A stretch of DNA of 35,028 bases, taken from the NCBI RefSeq assembly GCF_014357575.1, contig NZ_JACONW010000056.1, positions 1 through 35,028 on the forward strand, written 5' to 3'. The notes under the pieces were generated by a model. It was not told where the DNA came from. It saw nothing but the letters and a program-made list of their open reading frames with translations, and did no database searches. The number at the start of each line of letters is the position of its first letter. The stretch's first letter is position 1. Below are positions 17,634-26,476 of the stretch, piece by piece. Made by a program: the position numbers and the translations under genes. The DNA comes from Pseudomonas folii (GTDB lineage Bacteria > Pseudomonadota > Gammaproteobacteria > Pseudomonadales > Pseudomonadaceae).

Positions 17634-18820
17634 GCAGGATGAAGAGACTGGTTGGGAAAGCATCCCTGGCAGGCTGGGCGTCGATTGGTTTTTTCATCTT
17701 GTTGTGTGCCCCTTGGGTGTTGCCTGAGAACAAGCTTTATCACCAACTTATTATTTTTTCACTATGGCTTCCGGCTTTGCTGGCCGTGTTCCGGCAATCT
17801 GTTCGACCGCTAGTCAAATTGCCGGAAGTCTTTTTTTTCGTAGTTTTTTCGATCTGGACACTTTTCGTGTTAATCGTCGAGGGCAGTGACGAGCCAGGTA
17901 AAGGCAAGATTGTGCTTTATGTGACCTTGACGCTTCTTGGGGTTTTGTTGGCGGCGCAATACGCAAAATGGCGACTCGAATCGCTGTTGCTTTGCTCATC
18001 TGTAATAGGGGGGATTTTTGCAGCAGTCTCCGTGATCTGTTTTTACAGCGCGCCCCAAGCTTCGGGAGGGCGGATTATAGCGCTGGGTCTATGGGATACG
18101 GTCATCATGGCTGCGCACGCCGTGGGGGCTTTGGCAATTCTCGGTATCTTTATGTTGCAAACGAGGCGTTTTAGCTGGACAACGCTTTCGTTATTGCTGA
18201 TTCCAGCAGCAGGTTATTTGATGTTTCTGTGCCTTAGTCAGACCCGTGGGGTATGGATCGCGTTGGTGGCTGCGATGATCGTGATGGTTATCGCTCGTCC
18301 TTCAAGGCTCGGCGTTGGCGTTATCGCTCTAATGGTGATCAGTGTTGTAGGGGTTGCCGCGTTCGACGTAGAGCTCTTACTGCAACGAGGCGTTTCCTTT
18401 CGCCCAGCCCTGTGGACAGGAGGGATTCAGCTCATAGAGCAGCATTGGGCTACGGGGCTGGGTTTTCACGAGTATTTGATCACTGTTCCAGTGGCTGGCA
18501 GTTTCAAGCATCCGCACAATCTTTTTCTGGACACCGGAGTACGGCTTGGTCTACCTGGCCTGCTGATATTTAGCTCACTTTGGCTGACGGTGGGATGGCG
18601 CGGCTGGATCTCACGAGTGGAGCCACTTGGGCAGGCGTTGTTGGCACTTTGGGTTTTTTCCAGTGTGTCGCTTATGACCGATGGCATCGGTCTTTGGCTC
18701 AAGCCTAATGCGGACTGGTTGATCACCTGGGTGCCAGTGTGTCTGAGCATCGTGCTGGCATACCGTTCGACATCAGTTGAGGCCCTTGAGCCTGCAAAGC
18801 CAGCTCGACCCATCTTGTAA
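17627..18820 (+). CDS. waaL: O-antigen ligase WaaL
   Basis: A 397-residue polytopic inner-membrane protein that resembles O-antigen ligase (Wzy_C family), which moves O-antigen from undecaprenyl pyrophosphate to the lipid A-core in the periplasm. Many hydrophobic helices alternate with short loops, including a large periplasmic loop around SQTRGVWIAL, QRGVSFRPALWTGG and HPHNLFLDTGVRLGLPG. In this family the Arg/His of that loop are functional, and H-x-H-N-x-x-L is diagnostic. GTG at 17627 follows AAGGTGA at a good distance and overlaps the previous stop by seven bases; ATG at 17639 would drop four residues. The next gene, msbA, starts after a gap and acts in the same pathway. Confidence 0.88.
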   Translation: MLGRMKRLVGKASLAGWASIGFFILLCAPWVLPENKLYHQLIIFSLWLPALLAVFRQSVRPLVKLPEVFFFVVFSIWTLFVLIVEGSDEPGKGKIVLYVTLTLLGVLLAAQYAKWRLESLLLCSSVIGGIFAAVSVICFYSAPQASGGRIIALGLWDTVIMAAHAVGALAILGIFMLQTRRFSWTTLSLLLIPAAGYLMFLCLSQTRGVWIALVAAMIVMVIARPSRLGVGVIALMVISVVGVAAFDVELLLQRGVSFRPALWTGGIQLIEQHWATGLGFHEYLITVPVAGSFKHPHNLFLDTGVRLGLPGLLIFSSLWLTVGWRGWISRVEPLGQALLALWVFSSVSLMTDGIGLWLKPNADWLITWVPVCLSIVLAYRSTSVEALEPAKPARPIL

Positions 18821-18830
18821 TGGGTTCACT

Positions 18831-18838
18831 GATACAAT
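18831..18838 (+). promoter_or_regulatory. Possible -10 box (TACAAT) before msbA
   Basis: TACAAT at 18833-18838, with GA rather than TG just ahead, lies 41 bases before the msbA start, between waaL and msbA. The -35 is poor (TTGTAA is only 12 bases away). It would allow msbA and the genes after it to be expressed apart from waaL. Confidence 0.3.
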
Positions 18839-18878
18839 CACGTCCCTGTATTTTTTTCATAAGCACGAGGCGCGCCGA

Positions 18879-20666
18879 ATGGCTAATCCCGACCAGCAAT
18901 CGAGCATGAAGATATACCTTCGATTGCTGAAATATGTGCTCCCGTATTGGGGCGCTTTCGCTATCAGTATCGTTGGGTTTGTGCTTTTTGCCTCCAGCCA
19001 GCCGATGCTTGCAGATATGCTCAAGCATTTTCTCGACGCGCTGCAAAAGCCTGACGACACTAAGTTTCTCGGCGTTTCGTTGGTGCTTGGTGTGCCCCTT
19101 TTGATCGTGCTTATCGCGGTTTATCAAGGTATTGGTTCGTTTCTGGGCAACTACTATCTGGCCAAGGTTGCTCGTGGCGTCGTCCACGACTTGCGGTGTG
19201 CATTGTTCGACAACCTGCTGACGCTGCCTAATCGGTATTTCGACAACAATAATTCTGGCCATCTGATCTCGCGCATTACCTACAACGTGACAATGGTCAC
19301 CGGTGCTGCAACGGATGCAATCAAGGTGGTCATCCGTGAAGGTCTTACGGTTGTTTTTCTGTTCGGCTATTTGCTTTACAGCAACTGGAAGATGACGCTG
19401 GTATTGCTTGCGATATTGCCCTTCATCGCCATCCTGGTGAGCAGCGCAAGCAAGAAGTTTCGTAAGCAGAGCAAGAAGATTCAGGTGGCAATGGGGGACG
19501 TCACTCACGTGGCGTCGGAGACCATTCAAGGCTATCGCGTGGTTCGCAGTTTCGGTGGTGAGACGTATGAAACCGAAAGGTTTCACAAAGCCAGTGAAGA
19601 CAACATGAACCGAAGCATGGGTATGACACGCACGCAGTCCATCTACACGCCGGTTTTGCAATTGGTGATCTACATCGGCATGGCGGTGCTGATGTATCTG
19701 GTTCTTTATATGCGTGGTGATGCCTCTGCGGGTGAGTTGATTGCTTACATTACTGCAGCGGGTCTTCTTCCCAAGCCGATTCGGCAATTGTCTGAAGTCA
19801 GCGCAACCATTCAAAAAGGCCTGGCGGGCGCCGAAAGCATTTTTGAGCAGCTCGATGAGTTACCGGAAGTTGATACGGGTACTCAGGAAGTGGGGCGTGT
19901 GAGCGGCCGCCTGGAAGTTCGCAACCTGAGCTTCCAATACCCCGACACCGACCGGCTGGTGCTCAACGATGTTTCGTTCACCGCAGAAGAGGGGCAGATG
20001 GTCGCTCTGGTCGGACGTTCGGGAAGTGGCAAGTCGACTCTGGCTAATCTGATCCCGCGTTTCTACCACCACGGCAGCGGGCAGATTCTGCTCGATGGCC
20101 TTGATGTCGAAGAATACAAACTGACCAACCTGCGTCGACACATTGCGCTGGTCAACCAGCAGGTGACCCTGTTCAACGATACGGTCACTAACAACATTGC
20201 CTATGGTGACCTTGCCGGTGCGCCGCATGAAGATGTGAAGCGCGCTGCGCAGGCCGCTTATGCCGATGAATTCATCGTGCAGATGCCCCAGGGCTACGAC
20301 ACCATGATCGGCGAAAATGGCGTGTTGCTTTCCGGTGGGCAACGTCAGCGACTGGCGATTGCCCGGGCGCTGCTCAAGAATGCACCGTTGTTGGTCCTCG
20401 ATGAGGCAACTTCTGCGCTGGATACTGAGTCCGAGCGCCATATTCAAGCTGCTCTGGATGAAGTCGTCAAAGGTCGCACGACGTTGGTGATTGCTCACCG
20501 CTTGTCGACCATCGAGAAAGCAGACCTGATTCTGGTCATGGACAAGGGGCGGATTGTCGAGCGCGGCAATCATCAGCAACTGTTGGCACTCAATGGCTAC
20601 TACGCCCGGCTACACGAAAAAGATTTCAAGGAAGAAAACGTTGGTGTCACAGGAGGCGCCGTTTGA
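18879..20666 (+). CDS. msbA: Lipid A flippase, ABC exporter MsbA
   Basis: A 595-residue half-transporter in which the membrane domain (six helices, about 20-320) is fused to an ATPase. As a dimer MsbA flips lipid A-core across the inner membrane. Walker A GRSGSGKST is at 379-387, the signature LSGGQ at 484-488 and Walker B LLVLDEATS with D508 and E509; the switch His follows in VIAHRLST. ATG 18879 is preferred over an in-frame upstream ATG because GAGG sits eight bases ahead and the N-terminus then matches the family. The TGA overlaps the TTG start of mig-14, so the next gene is translationally coupled. Length and motifs are normal and all catalytic residues are present. Confidence 0.95.
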   Translation: MANPDQQSSMKIYLRLLKYVLPYWGAFAISIVGFVLFASSQPMLADMLKHFLDALQKPDDTKFLGVSLVLGVPLLIVLIAVYQGIGSFLGNYYLAKVARGVVHDLRCALFDNLLTLPNRYFDNNNSGHLISRITYNVTMVTGAATDAIKVVIREGLTVVFLFGYLLYSNWKMTLVLLAILPFIAILVSSASKKFRKQSKKIQVAMGDVTHVASETIQGYRVVRSFGGETYETERFHKASEDNMNRSMGMTRTQSIYTPVLQLVIYIGMAVLMYLVLYMRGDASAGELIAYITAAGLLPKPIRQLSEVSATIQKGLAGAESIFEQLDELPEVDTGTQEVGRVSGRLEVRNLSFQYPDTDRLVLNDVSFTAEEGQMVALVGRSGSGKSTLANLIPRFYHHGSGQILLDGLDVEEYKLTNLRRHIALVNQQVTLFNDTVTNNIAYGDLAGAPHEDVKRAAQAAYADEFIVQMPQGYDTMIGENGVLLSGGQRQRLAIARALLKNAPLLVLDEATSALDTESERHIQAALDEVVKGRTTLVIAHRLSTIEKADLILVMDKGRIVERGNHQQLLALNGYYARLHEKDFKEENVGVTGGAV

Positions 20667-21562
20667 TTCTCGGTTATCTTCGCAACTGGCGTGAGCGTGG
20701 CTGGACTCCGATTAGTGTTGATGAATATGCCGCTGTCTGGGCGCGTTATGGTGGCAGCGTTGCAACTCATCCGCAGGTGGTGGAGCGGTTGTCGACGCTA
20801 GTCGGTATTCCTGTGCGCTACCTTGGTGTGCGGCGCGATGGCGAGCTAATTGCCGGTCTTCCCACTTGGGGTCGCCATATCGCGTTGTCACGGGATGTCA
20901 TCAAGCGCCAAGGTCTGCGTGGCATGTTCGATCTCGGTAACGCCGAGATCATCCTGCCCTTAGCCGACGATTGCACGGTGCAAGTTCGACACCGCATGCG
21001 TTACGTTTCCCAGCTCAACGTTGATAAGGTCCCAGGCCTTCGCGTCCAGTCCGAAGGCTTGGCACTGGCTCGTCGACCTGAGGAGTACAGCAAGAAATTC
21101 CGCTATAACCAACGCCGCGAACAGCGCCTTTTGGAAGAGGCCGGTGGGCAGATCCGGGCCATCAGCGAATTGAGCGCCGAGGAGCAGGCGGCTATTTATG
21201 CCGACCTGTTTCACAAGCGCTGGAACTTCGACGTGCCGGGCAAAGAGCATCTGGTCGAGGTGTTTACACTGCTGCGTGAATTCATGACGGGTTCAGTGGT
21301 GTACCTGGCGGATCGTCCGGTCGCTATCCAGATTCTGTACCGTGTTGAAGCACCTGAATGGATCAGTCTGGAGTACGTGAACGGTGGGGTTGATCCACAA
21401 GCCAATGAGCTCAGCCCTGGCAGCGTATTGAGTTATGTGAACACGCAGTCTGAGTGGGAATATGCCGAATCATTAGGTAAGCCACTGCGTTACTCGTTTG
21501 GTCGGGCTGACCGCGAATACAAAAGCCGCTGGTGTAACACTCACCCGGTCTATCAGGTTTAA
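20663..21562 (+). CDS. mig-14: Mig-14 family protein (antimicrobial peptide resistance)
   Basis: A 299-residue protein of the Mig-14 family, which in Salmonella and P. aeruginosa supports survival against cationic peptides such as polymyxin. The fold is GNAT-like, seen as MRYVSQLNVD and a basic region SKKFRYNQRREQRL, followed by AIYADLFHKRWNFDVPGK and the C-terminal core YSFGRADREYKSRWC. The start is TTG at 20663, set by AGGAGG at 20651-20656 and overlapping the msbA stop, which fixes it well. A 15-base gap leads to the PIG-L gene. In P. aeruginosa this gene also lies within the LPS cluster beside the deacetylase dnpA. The enzymatic substrate is unknown; a role in modifying or guarding the envelope is inferred from the family. 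Confidence 0.88.
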   Translation: MILGYLRNWRERGWTPISVDEYAAVWARYGGSVATHPQVVERLSTLVGIPVRYLGVRRDGELIAGLPTWGRHIALSRDVIKRQGLRGMFDLGNAEIILPLADDCTVQVRHRMRYVSQLNVDKVPGLRVQSEGLALARRPEEYSKKFRYNQRREQRLLEEAGGQIRAISELSAEEQAAIYADLFHKRWNFDVPGKEHLVEVFTLLREFMTGSVVYLADRPVAIQILYRVEAPEWISLEYVNGGVDPQANELSPGSVLSYVNTQSEWEYAESLGKPLRYSFGRADREYKSRWCNTHPVYQV

Positions 21563-21577
21563 AAAGCAGGAGCGGGC

Positions 21578-23005
21578 ATGGTCGGTCGTAAGGACGAGTT
21601 GCTGAAGCGCCATAGGCGGCGCAAGCGTTATCTAACGCTTGTCGCTGTCGCAGCGCTGGTACTGCTGGCTGTTTTCGTCGCATGGTGGTTGCTGCCGTTA
21701 CTTGTGCTGGCGGGCTGGCTGGCGCATGAAGCCTGGTTTTCGGATCATTTGTTTTATGATCCGGCCAGCGACTATCTTTACGAGTTTCCCTCCGACGTGC
21801 GCAGGCTTGATGTTGAGATCCTGCAGGGGAAACTGCAGCTGGCGACGGCTGGTCCGCTGGGACCCACCGATACTGTATTGCTGGAACTTCACCTTAAATC
21901 CACTTGGTTGGGACGCTGGCTCGATCCTTATGTACAGGTCGGCAATGATCGTCAGGACTTCGAGCGCGGTACAGCGGGAAAGCGCTACTTGAATCTTTCC
22001 GGCCAGGCTGGAGTTCTAGCTAGTGAAGGGCTTTACATGGCACTGCATCGCTGCCGAGCCGTTGGATCGTTGACCCTTTATGCCATGAGTAACCCGGACT
22101 ACAGTACGCAGTCTTTGTTGGTACTGGCACCGCATGCCGACGATGCAGAGCTTGCAGCATTCGGGCTGTATAGCCGAGCTCCTGAGGCGGCAATCCTCAC
22201 CCTGACCCAAGGTGAAATCGAGGCGGATAGCTATCGTCGTTTCGGCCTTGATGCCTCCCAGGCCGCGGTATTGAAAGGGCGCCTGCGTACCTGGGATAGT
22301 CTCGCGGTTCCCTTATGGGGTGGTGTCACGCAAAGTCGGTGCGTCCAGTTAGGCTACTACTGCCTGAGGCTGGCCGAGATGCAGGAGCAGCCATCGGTAC
22401 CGTTTGGGTCCCGCGAATCGGGAGAGAGTGACATTCGTACATGGCGACAGGCGAGCACATTGTCACTGCCGTCTGAAGCTGACGGGCTCCCGACCTGGAA
22501 CAATCTGGTGGCGGATATTGTGCGTGTGCTCGAGTGCTTCAAGCCCAGTGTCGTTGTCACGCCACATCTTCAGCTAGATCCTCATCGTGACCATGTCGCC
22601 GCGACACAGGCGCTGCTGCAAGCTATTGAGGTGAGCACATGGCGCCCCAGTACTTTGCTTCTCTACGCCAATCACCTGCACGACAATGATCGCTGGCCCA
22701 TGGGCCCCGCTGGTTATGGCGTCGCTTTACCGCCGGCCATCGCGCGGATGAAACCGTTGCGAGCGTGCAGCATTCTTCTGGATGACAGTCAGCGCCTCGA
22801 CAAAGCTATGGCCTTGGCTATGCAGCACGATCTTCAGGATCCGCTGTCGCCCAAGAAGCGTGTGCGTCGATGGATCCAGCAGCTACTTGCAGGTCGGTGT
22901 TGGCCGAACACCGGGGAAAATGAGTTTTTCCGCAAGGCAGTGCGGCGCCATGAGTTGTTCTGGGTCCTGGACGTGGAGCCTCTTTCCTCTGCAAACAAGG
23001 TATAA
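21578..23005 (+). CDS. dnpA: PIG-L family N-deacetylase, DnpA-like, membrane anchored
   Basis: A 475-residue protein with one or two N-terminal membrane helices (about 13-49) and a C-terminal PIG-L/LmbE deacetylase domain. The zinc-site motif LVLAPHADDAE includes H186, D188 and D189 (usual form PHPDDE, here with Ala for Pro), and the third zinc ligand lies in LDPHRDHVA (H336, H339). PIG-L enzymes remove an N-acetyl group from a sugar. The equivalent P. aeruginosa gene dnpA, located in the same cluster, affects fluoroquinolone tolerance and is thought to act on LPS. AGGAG precedes the ATG by six bases. A ~170-residue N-terminal part before the motif is not in soluble members. The gene follows mig-14 in the same direction. 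Confidence 0.82.
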   Translation: MVGRKDELLKRHRRRKRYLTLVAVAALVLLAVFVAWWLLPLLVLAGWLAHEAWFSDHLFYDPASDYLYEFPSDVRRLDVEILQGKLQLATAGPLGPTDTVLLELHLKSTWLGRWLDPYVQVGNDRQDFERGTAGKRYLNLSGQAGVLASEGLYMALHRCRAVGSLTLYAMSNPDYSTQSLLVLAPHADDAELAAFGLYSRAPEAAILTLTQGEIEADSYRRFGLDASQAAVLKGRLRTWDSLAVPLWGGVTQSRCVQLGYYCLRLAEMQEQPSVPFGSRESGESDIRTWRQASTLSLPSEADGLPTWNNLVADIVRVLECFKPSVVVTPHLQLDPHRDHVAATQALLQAIEVSTWRPSTLLLYANHLHDNDRWPMGPAGYGVALPPAIARMKPLRACSILLDDSQRLDKAMALAMQHDLQDPLSPKKRVRRWIQQLLAGRCWPNTGENEFFRKAVRRHELFWVLDVEPLSSANKV

Positions 23006-23007
23006 CC

Positions 23008-23045
23008 GGCGCGCTGGCGTCGCGCCAAATCGGCTATGTTATGAT
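23008..23045 (+). promoter_or_regulatory. Likely hldE promoter: inverted repeat plus extended -10
   Basis: GGCGCG (23008-23013) and CGCGCC (23021-23026) form a perfect six-base inverted repeat with a seven-base loop. An extended -10, TGTTATGAT at 23037-23045, follows, 31 bases before the ATG. There is no T-run after the repeat, so it is more likely operator-like or incidental than a terminator. Confidence 0.4.
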
Positions 23046-23075
23046 CCGCATCGTTTTTTTGTCTTCGGAGTCCCC

Positions 23076-24497
23076 ATGAAGTTATCCATGCCAAGGTTTG
23101 ATCAGGCACCAGTCCTTGTAGTGGGCGATGTCATGCTCGACCGCTATTGGCATGGCGGTACCTCGAGGATTTCGCCAGAGGCGCCCGTGCCTGTGGTCAA
23201 GGTTGAGCAAATCGAGGACCGTCCAGGCGGTGCCGCGAACGTCGCGTTGAACATTGCCGCCCTTGGGGCTCCGGCGTCGTTGGTCGGCGTGACCGGTGAA
23301 GACGAAGCTGCTGAAAGCCTTTCCAACAGCTTGAAGGCCGCGGGTGTTCTCGCACGTTTCCAGCGCATTGCCCATCAGCCGACCATCGTCAAACTACGGG
23401 TCATGAGTCGTCATCAGCAACTGCTGCGGATCGACTTCGAAGAGCCGTTTGCCACCGATGCCGAGGCGTTGAGTGTTGAAGTCGAAGGGCTGCTCGACGG
23501 CATCAAGGTGCTGGTCCTGTCCGATTACGGCAAAGGTGCGCTGAAGAATCATCAGGCGCTGATCAAGGTTGCCCGCGAACGTAATATTCCTGTGCTGGCT
23601 GATCCCAAGGGCAAGGACTTCGCGATTTATCGCGGAGCCAGTCTGATTACGCCGAACCTCAGCGAGTTTGAAGCCATTGTCGGCCACTGTCTGGATGAGG
23701 CCGAGCTGGTCGCAAAAGGCGCGCAGTTGATGAGCGAGCTGGACTTGGGCGCGCTGCTGGTCACCCGTGGCGAACACGGCATGACTTTGTTGCGTCCCGA
23801 TCATCCTGCCCTGCATTTACCGGCTCGTGCCCGTGAAGTGTTTGACGTGACCGGTGCTGGCGATACGGTTATTTCAACGCTGGCAGCCGCGATTGCTGCG
23901 GGTGAAGATCTGCCTCACGCCGTCGCGCTGGCGAATCTGGCTGCGGGCATTGTGGTGGGCAAGCTGGGGACCGCGGCCATCAGTGCGCCTGAGCTGCGCC
24001 GTGCCATTCAGCGTGAAGAGGGCTCCGAGCGCGGCGTATTGGGCCTTGAGCAACTGCTGTTGGCCATCGACGACGCAAGGGCGCACAACGAGACGATCGT
24101 TTTCACCAACGGGTGTTTCGATATCCTGCATGCCGGTCATGTGACGTATCTGGAACAAGCCCGCGCTCAAGGTGATCGCCTGATTGTGGCGGTCAACGAT
24201 GACGCGTCTGTCAGTCGTCTCAAGGGGCCGGGTCGTCCGATCAACAGTGTTGACCGACGGATGGCAGTGCTTGCCGGACTTGGCGCAGTGGACTGGGTGA
24301 TCAGCTTCCCTGAAGGTACTCCGGAAAACCTGCTCGCTCACGTCAAGCCTGATGTGCTGGTCAAAGGCGGCGATTACGGCATCGACCAGGTCGTCGGCGC
24401 TGATATCGTCCAGGCTTATGGCGGTGAGGTTCGGGTTCTGGGGCTGGTTGAGAACAGCTCGACCACTGCGATTGTCGAGAAAATCCGCGGGCAGTAA
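23076..24497 (+). CDS. hldE: Bifunctional heptose 7-phosphate kinase / heptose 1-phosphate adenylyltransferase HldE
   Basis: A 473-residue two-domain enzyme for the ADP-heptose pathway of the LPS inner core. The N-terminal PfkB-type kinase phosphorylates D-glycero-beta-D-manno-heptose 7-phosphate at C1; it starts at VLVVGDVMLDRYWHG and carries the anion-hole/base motif GAGD (260-263) in VTGAGDTV. The C-terminal nucleotidyltransferase adds AMP; its HAGH motif is at 352-355 in FTNGCFDILHAGHVTYLEQA. ATG 23076 has CGGAG six bases upstream; the longer frame back to 22782 overlaps the deacetylase and is not needed. Both catalytic centres look intact. It ends the plus-strand LPS cluster and is followed by a REPIN. 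Confidence 0.95.
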   Translation: MKLSMPRFDQAPVLVVGDVMLDRYWHGGTSRISPEAPVPVVKVEQIEDRPGGAANVALNIAALGAPASLVGVTGEDEAAESLSNSLKAAGVLARFQRIAHQPTIVKLRVMSRHQQLLRIDFEEPFATDAEALSVEVEGLLDGIKVLVLSDYGKGALKNHQALIKVARERNIPVLADPKGKDFAIYRGASLITPNLSEFEAIVGHCLDEAELVAKGAQLMSELDLGALLVTRGEHGMTLLRPDHPALHLPARAREVFDVTGAGDTVISTLAAAIAAGEDLPHAVALANLAAGIVVGKLGTAAISAPELRRAIQREEGSERGVLGLEQLLLAIDDARAHNETIVFTNGCFDILHAGHVTYLEQARAQGDRLIVAVNDDASVSRLKGPGRPINSVDRRMAVLAGLGAVDWVISFPEGTPENLLAHVKPDVLVKGGDYGIDQVVGADIVQAYGGEVRVLGLVENSSTTAIVEKIRGQ

Positions 24498-24667
24498 TTT
24501 ACCGGTAGGAACCGCGTCAGTGGTCCTGACACCGTGCTGTCGCGAAGAAACGCAGCCCCTGTAGGAGCGCGCTTGCTCGCGATTTGGTCTGTCAGCCGAT
24601 GAATACATCGCCTGTGCTGACGCTATCGCGAGCAAGCTCACTCCTACAGGTCACTGAATTCGAATTT
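24498..24667. repeat. REPIN (CCTGTAGGAGCGCGCTTGCTCGCGAT-type arms) after hldE
   Basis: Positions 24558-24583 and 24625-24650 are inverted copies matching at 24 of 26 bases (core GTAGGAGNNNGCTTGCTCGCG), separated by a 41-base spacer. This is a second REPIN family, unrelated to that at 1-100. It sits in the convergent gap between hldE and the Nudix-like gene and could stabilise or end both transcripts. The remaining bases of the gap show no gene. Confidence 0.85.
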
Positions 24668-25624
24668 TTAGCTTTTAAACGTCACCAGCTTCAACAACTG
24701 GCGGGCTTTGCCCGTCAGGCGCTTGAGTCCGGTCTTCTTCGGAGGTGGCGTCATTCCTTGCTGGCGTAGCCAGTCCTTCCAGCGAATCCGCTCGTCACGT
24801 ACCACCCAGCCTTCCTGCGCAGCAAAACTTTCAGCCAGATAAAGGCCGCGGGTTCCGGCTGGCGTCAGCTTGTCGCGCTTCAGGGTATAAAGCTCTGGCA
24901 GCGGCACGCCATTCTCAAGCGGCATCAGATACAGATCAGGCTTGCTGCGATTGAGGCGGGCGACCAGTTGGTCTTTTTCCAGGCACTCGTCCACATGGAA
25001 CAGGCTCAGTGGCCGGGCTTCCTTGGGGACTTCCAGGCGCATGTCATAAATGAGTTGCAGCGATGCGGTGGGCAGGTGCACGTAAGCCCGAGGCCGCTCG
25101 ATCAGCGTCATGCTCCCGCAGCGCACTGGCCGTGCGGCACCGGATAGCGGGCTGAGACGAAACGGCATGGCTTCGCGGTAATGCAGCGCCGCTGCATAGG
25201 GTGCAGGTAGCCAGATGTCGTTGAAACGCCCGCTCAGCCAGCCTTGAGGGGTTTCAATCAGGCACTCTTCAGCGACCTCCTGAATGGCGGTATGCAGCGG
25301 CAGATTCAGCTCATGAGCCGGGACGTAACCCGAGATCAGCTTCAACACCACATCGCCACGATCCTGGCGGCGTTGGCGAACCAGCACCCAGTAATCGCGA
25401 TTTTGCCAGTTCAATGTCAGGCGCACCGAAACTCCGAGATTGGCCAGCTCCGTAGAGAACCGCTCAGTGTCGGCCACTTCTATTTTGCGGCGCCGCTGCA
25501 AGGTCTGGGTGAAATTGAGTGGCATCCCGATGCTTTGGTAATTCAGGCCTTCGGGCGTGGCCTCGACGAATAACGGCAGGGTTTTGAAGTTGCTTGGATT
25601 CTTCCGAATCAAAGTTCGCGGCAT
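24668..25624 (-). CDS. Conserved protein of unknown function with a Nudix-like box
   Basis: A 318-residue soluble protein highly typical of Pseudomonas, where it is sometimes labelled 'metal ABC transporter ATPase'; no Walker A or B is visible, so that label is not supported. Instead residues 99-123 contain an imperfect Nudix box: G99, E105, then QEVAEECLI (115-123), where the consensus is G-x5-E-x7-REUxEExGU. The three helix acids (E116, E119, E120) are kept; Arg is replaced by Gln, Gly by Leu, and two extra residues lie before the REU part. The N-terminus (MPRTLIRKNPSNFKTLPLFV) and the basic C-terminus are also conserved-looking. It is the last gene of a minus-strand set, 36 bases after the aldo/keto reductase. 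Hydrolase activity is a guess. Confidence 0.7.
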   Translation of the reverse strand: MPRTLIRKNPSNFKTLPLFVEATPEGLNYQSIGMPLNFTQTLQRRRKIEVADTERFSTELANLGVSVRLTLNWQNRDYWVLVRQRRQDRGDVVLKLISGYVPAHELNLPLHTAIQEVAEECLIETPQGWLSGRFNDIWLPAPYAAALHYREAMPFRLSPLSGAARPVRCGSMTLIERPRAYVHLPTASLQLIYDMRLEVPKEARPLSLFHVDECLEKDQLVARLNRSKPDLYLMPLENGVPLPELYTLKRDKLTPAGTRGLYLAESFAAQEGWVVRDERIRWKDWLRQQGMTPPPKKTGLKRLTGKARQLLKLVTFKS

Positions 25625-25660
25625 ATCGGCTCCTTCTTGCGTTGGGGTCGGCCGCCTACA

Positions 25661-26476
25661 TCAGGCTGGACGGCGAATCACGGCAGCGGCTGTCGCTACG
25701 TTATGGACCAGATGCATCGGGTTGATGGTCCCGACAATAGCACTGGCAACACCCGGATGGGCAAACAGCAATTCGAAACTGGCCTGCACCGCATCAACGC
25801 CTGGTCTCAGGCAGACATGGCCACTCGCGAGCGCTTTTTTGACCAGAATGCCTTTGCCGTGGGCAGCAGCGTAGTCGAGCACTGGCTTTTCGCCCTGCTC
25901 GGAGAGGTTGTAAGTGACCATGGCGCAATCGCCGTCGCGCAATGCCAGCAGGCCACCTTCGACGGTTTTGCCGGAAAAGCCGAAGCCGCGAATCTTGCCT
26001 TCCTGCTTGAGGTCAGCCAGGGTTTGATAGACCTCTGTGTCGTTGAGGATCGCCAGGTCGTTGCCGTCGGAGTGCACGAGCACTAGATCGATAAAATCGG
26101 TTTCCAGACGTTTCAGGCTGCGCTCTATTGACGTCCGAGTGTGCTCTGCGCTGAAGTCATGACGCGATTCACCGCTTTCGAACTCCTCACCGACCTTGCT
26201 GACAATCACCCAGTCCTGTCGCTGACCACGCAACAACGGCCCCAGACGTTCTTCGCTGGTGCCGTAGGCGGGGGCGGTGTCGATCAGGTTGATGCCCATG
26301 TCACGGGCCATCTTGAGCAGCATTTGCGCTTGCTGGTCGTCCGGGATGGTAAAGCCGTTGGGGTATTTGACACCTTGGTCACGGCCCAGCTTGACCGTGC
26401 CAAGACCCAGCGGCGATACGCTGAGGCCGGTGCTGCCCAGCGGGCGATGCAGTTCGTGAAGGGTCTTTACGCTCAT
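25661..26476 (-). CDS. Aldo/keto reductase
   Basis: A 271-residue NADPH-dependent reductase of the aldo/keto reductase superfamily, a TIM-barrel acting on aldehydes and ketones in the cytosol. The catalytic set is visible: D66 in LIDTAPAYG, Y71 in the same segment, K94 in VIVSKVG and H135 in LVLVHSDG. The coenzyme side is seen in the C-terminal YNLSEQGEKPVLDYAAAHGKG and VGTINPMHL regions. ATG 26476 overlaps the TGA of the upstream FAD gene (ATGA), so both proteins are made from one message; this suggests a joint substrate. The equivalent gene in P. aeruginosa also follows the FAD oxidoreductase. The natural substrate is unknown. Confidence 0.9.
   Translation of the reverse strand: MSVKTLHELHRPLGSTGLSVSPLGLGTVKLGRDQGVKYPNGFTIPDDQQAQMLLKMARDMGINLIDTAPAYGTSEERLGPLLRGQRQDWVIVSKVGEEFESGESRHDFSAEHTRTSIERSLKRLETDFIDLVLVHSDGNDLAILNDTEVYQTLADLKQEGKIRGFGFSGKTVEGGLLALRDGDCAMVTYNLSEQGEKPVLDYAAAHGKGILVKKALASGHVCLRPGVDAVQASFELLFAHPGVASAIVGTINPMHLVHNVATAAAVIRRPA

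Noticed and set aside
22782..23075. 98-residue N-terminal extension of HldE
   Set aside because: It overlaps the end of the deacetylase gene, lacks family similarity, and a good ribosome site precedes ATG 23076.
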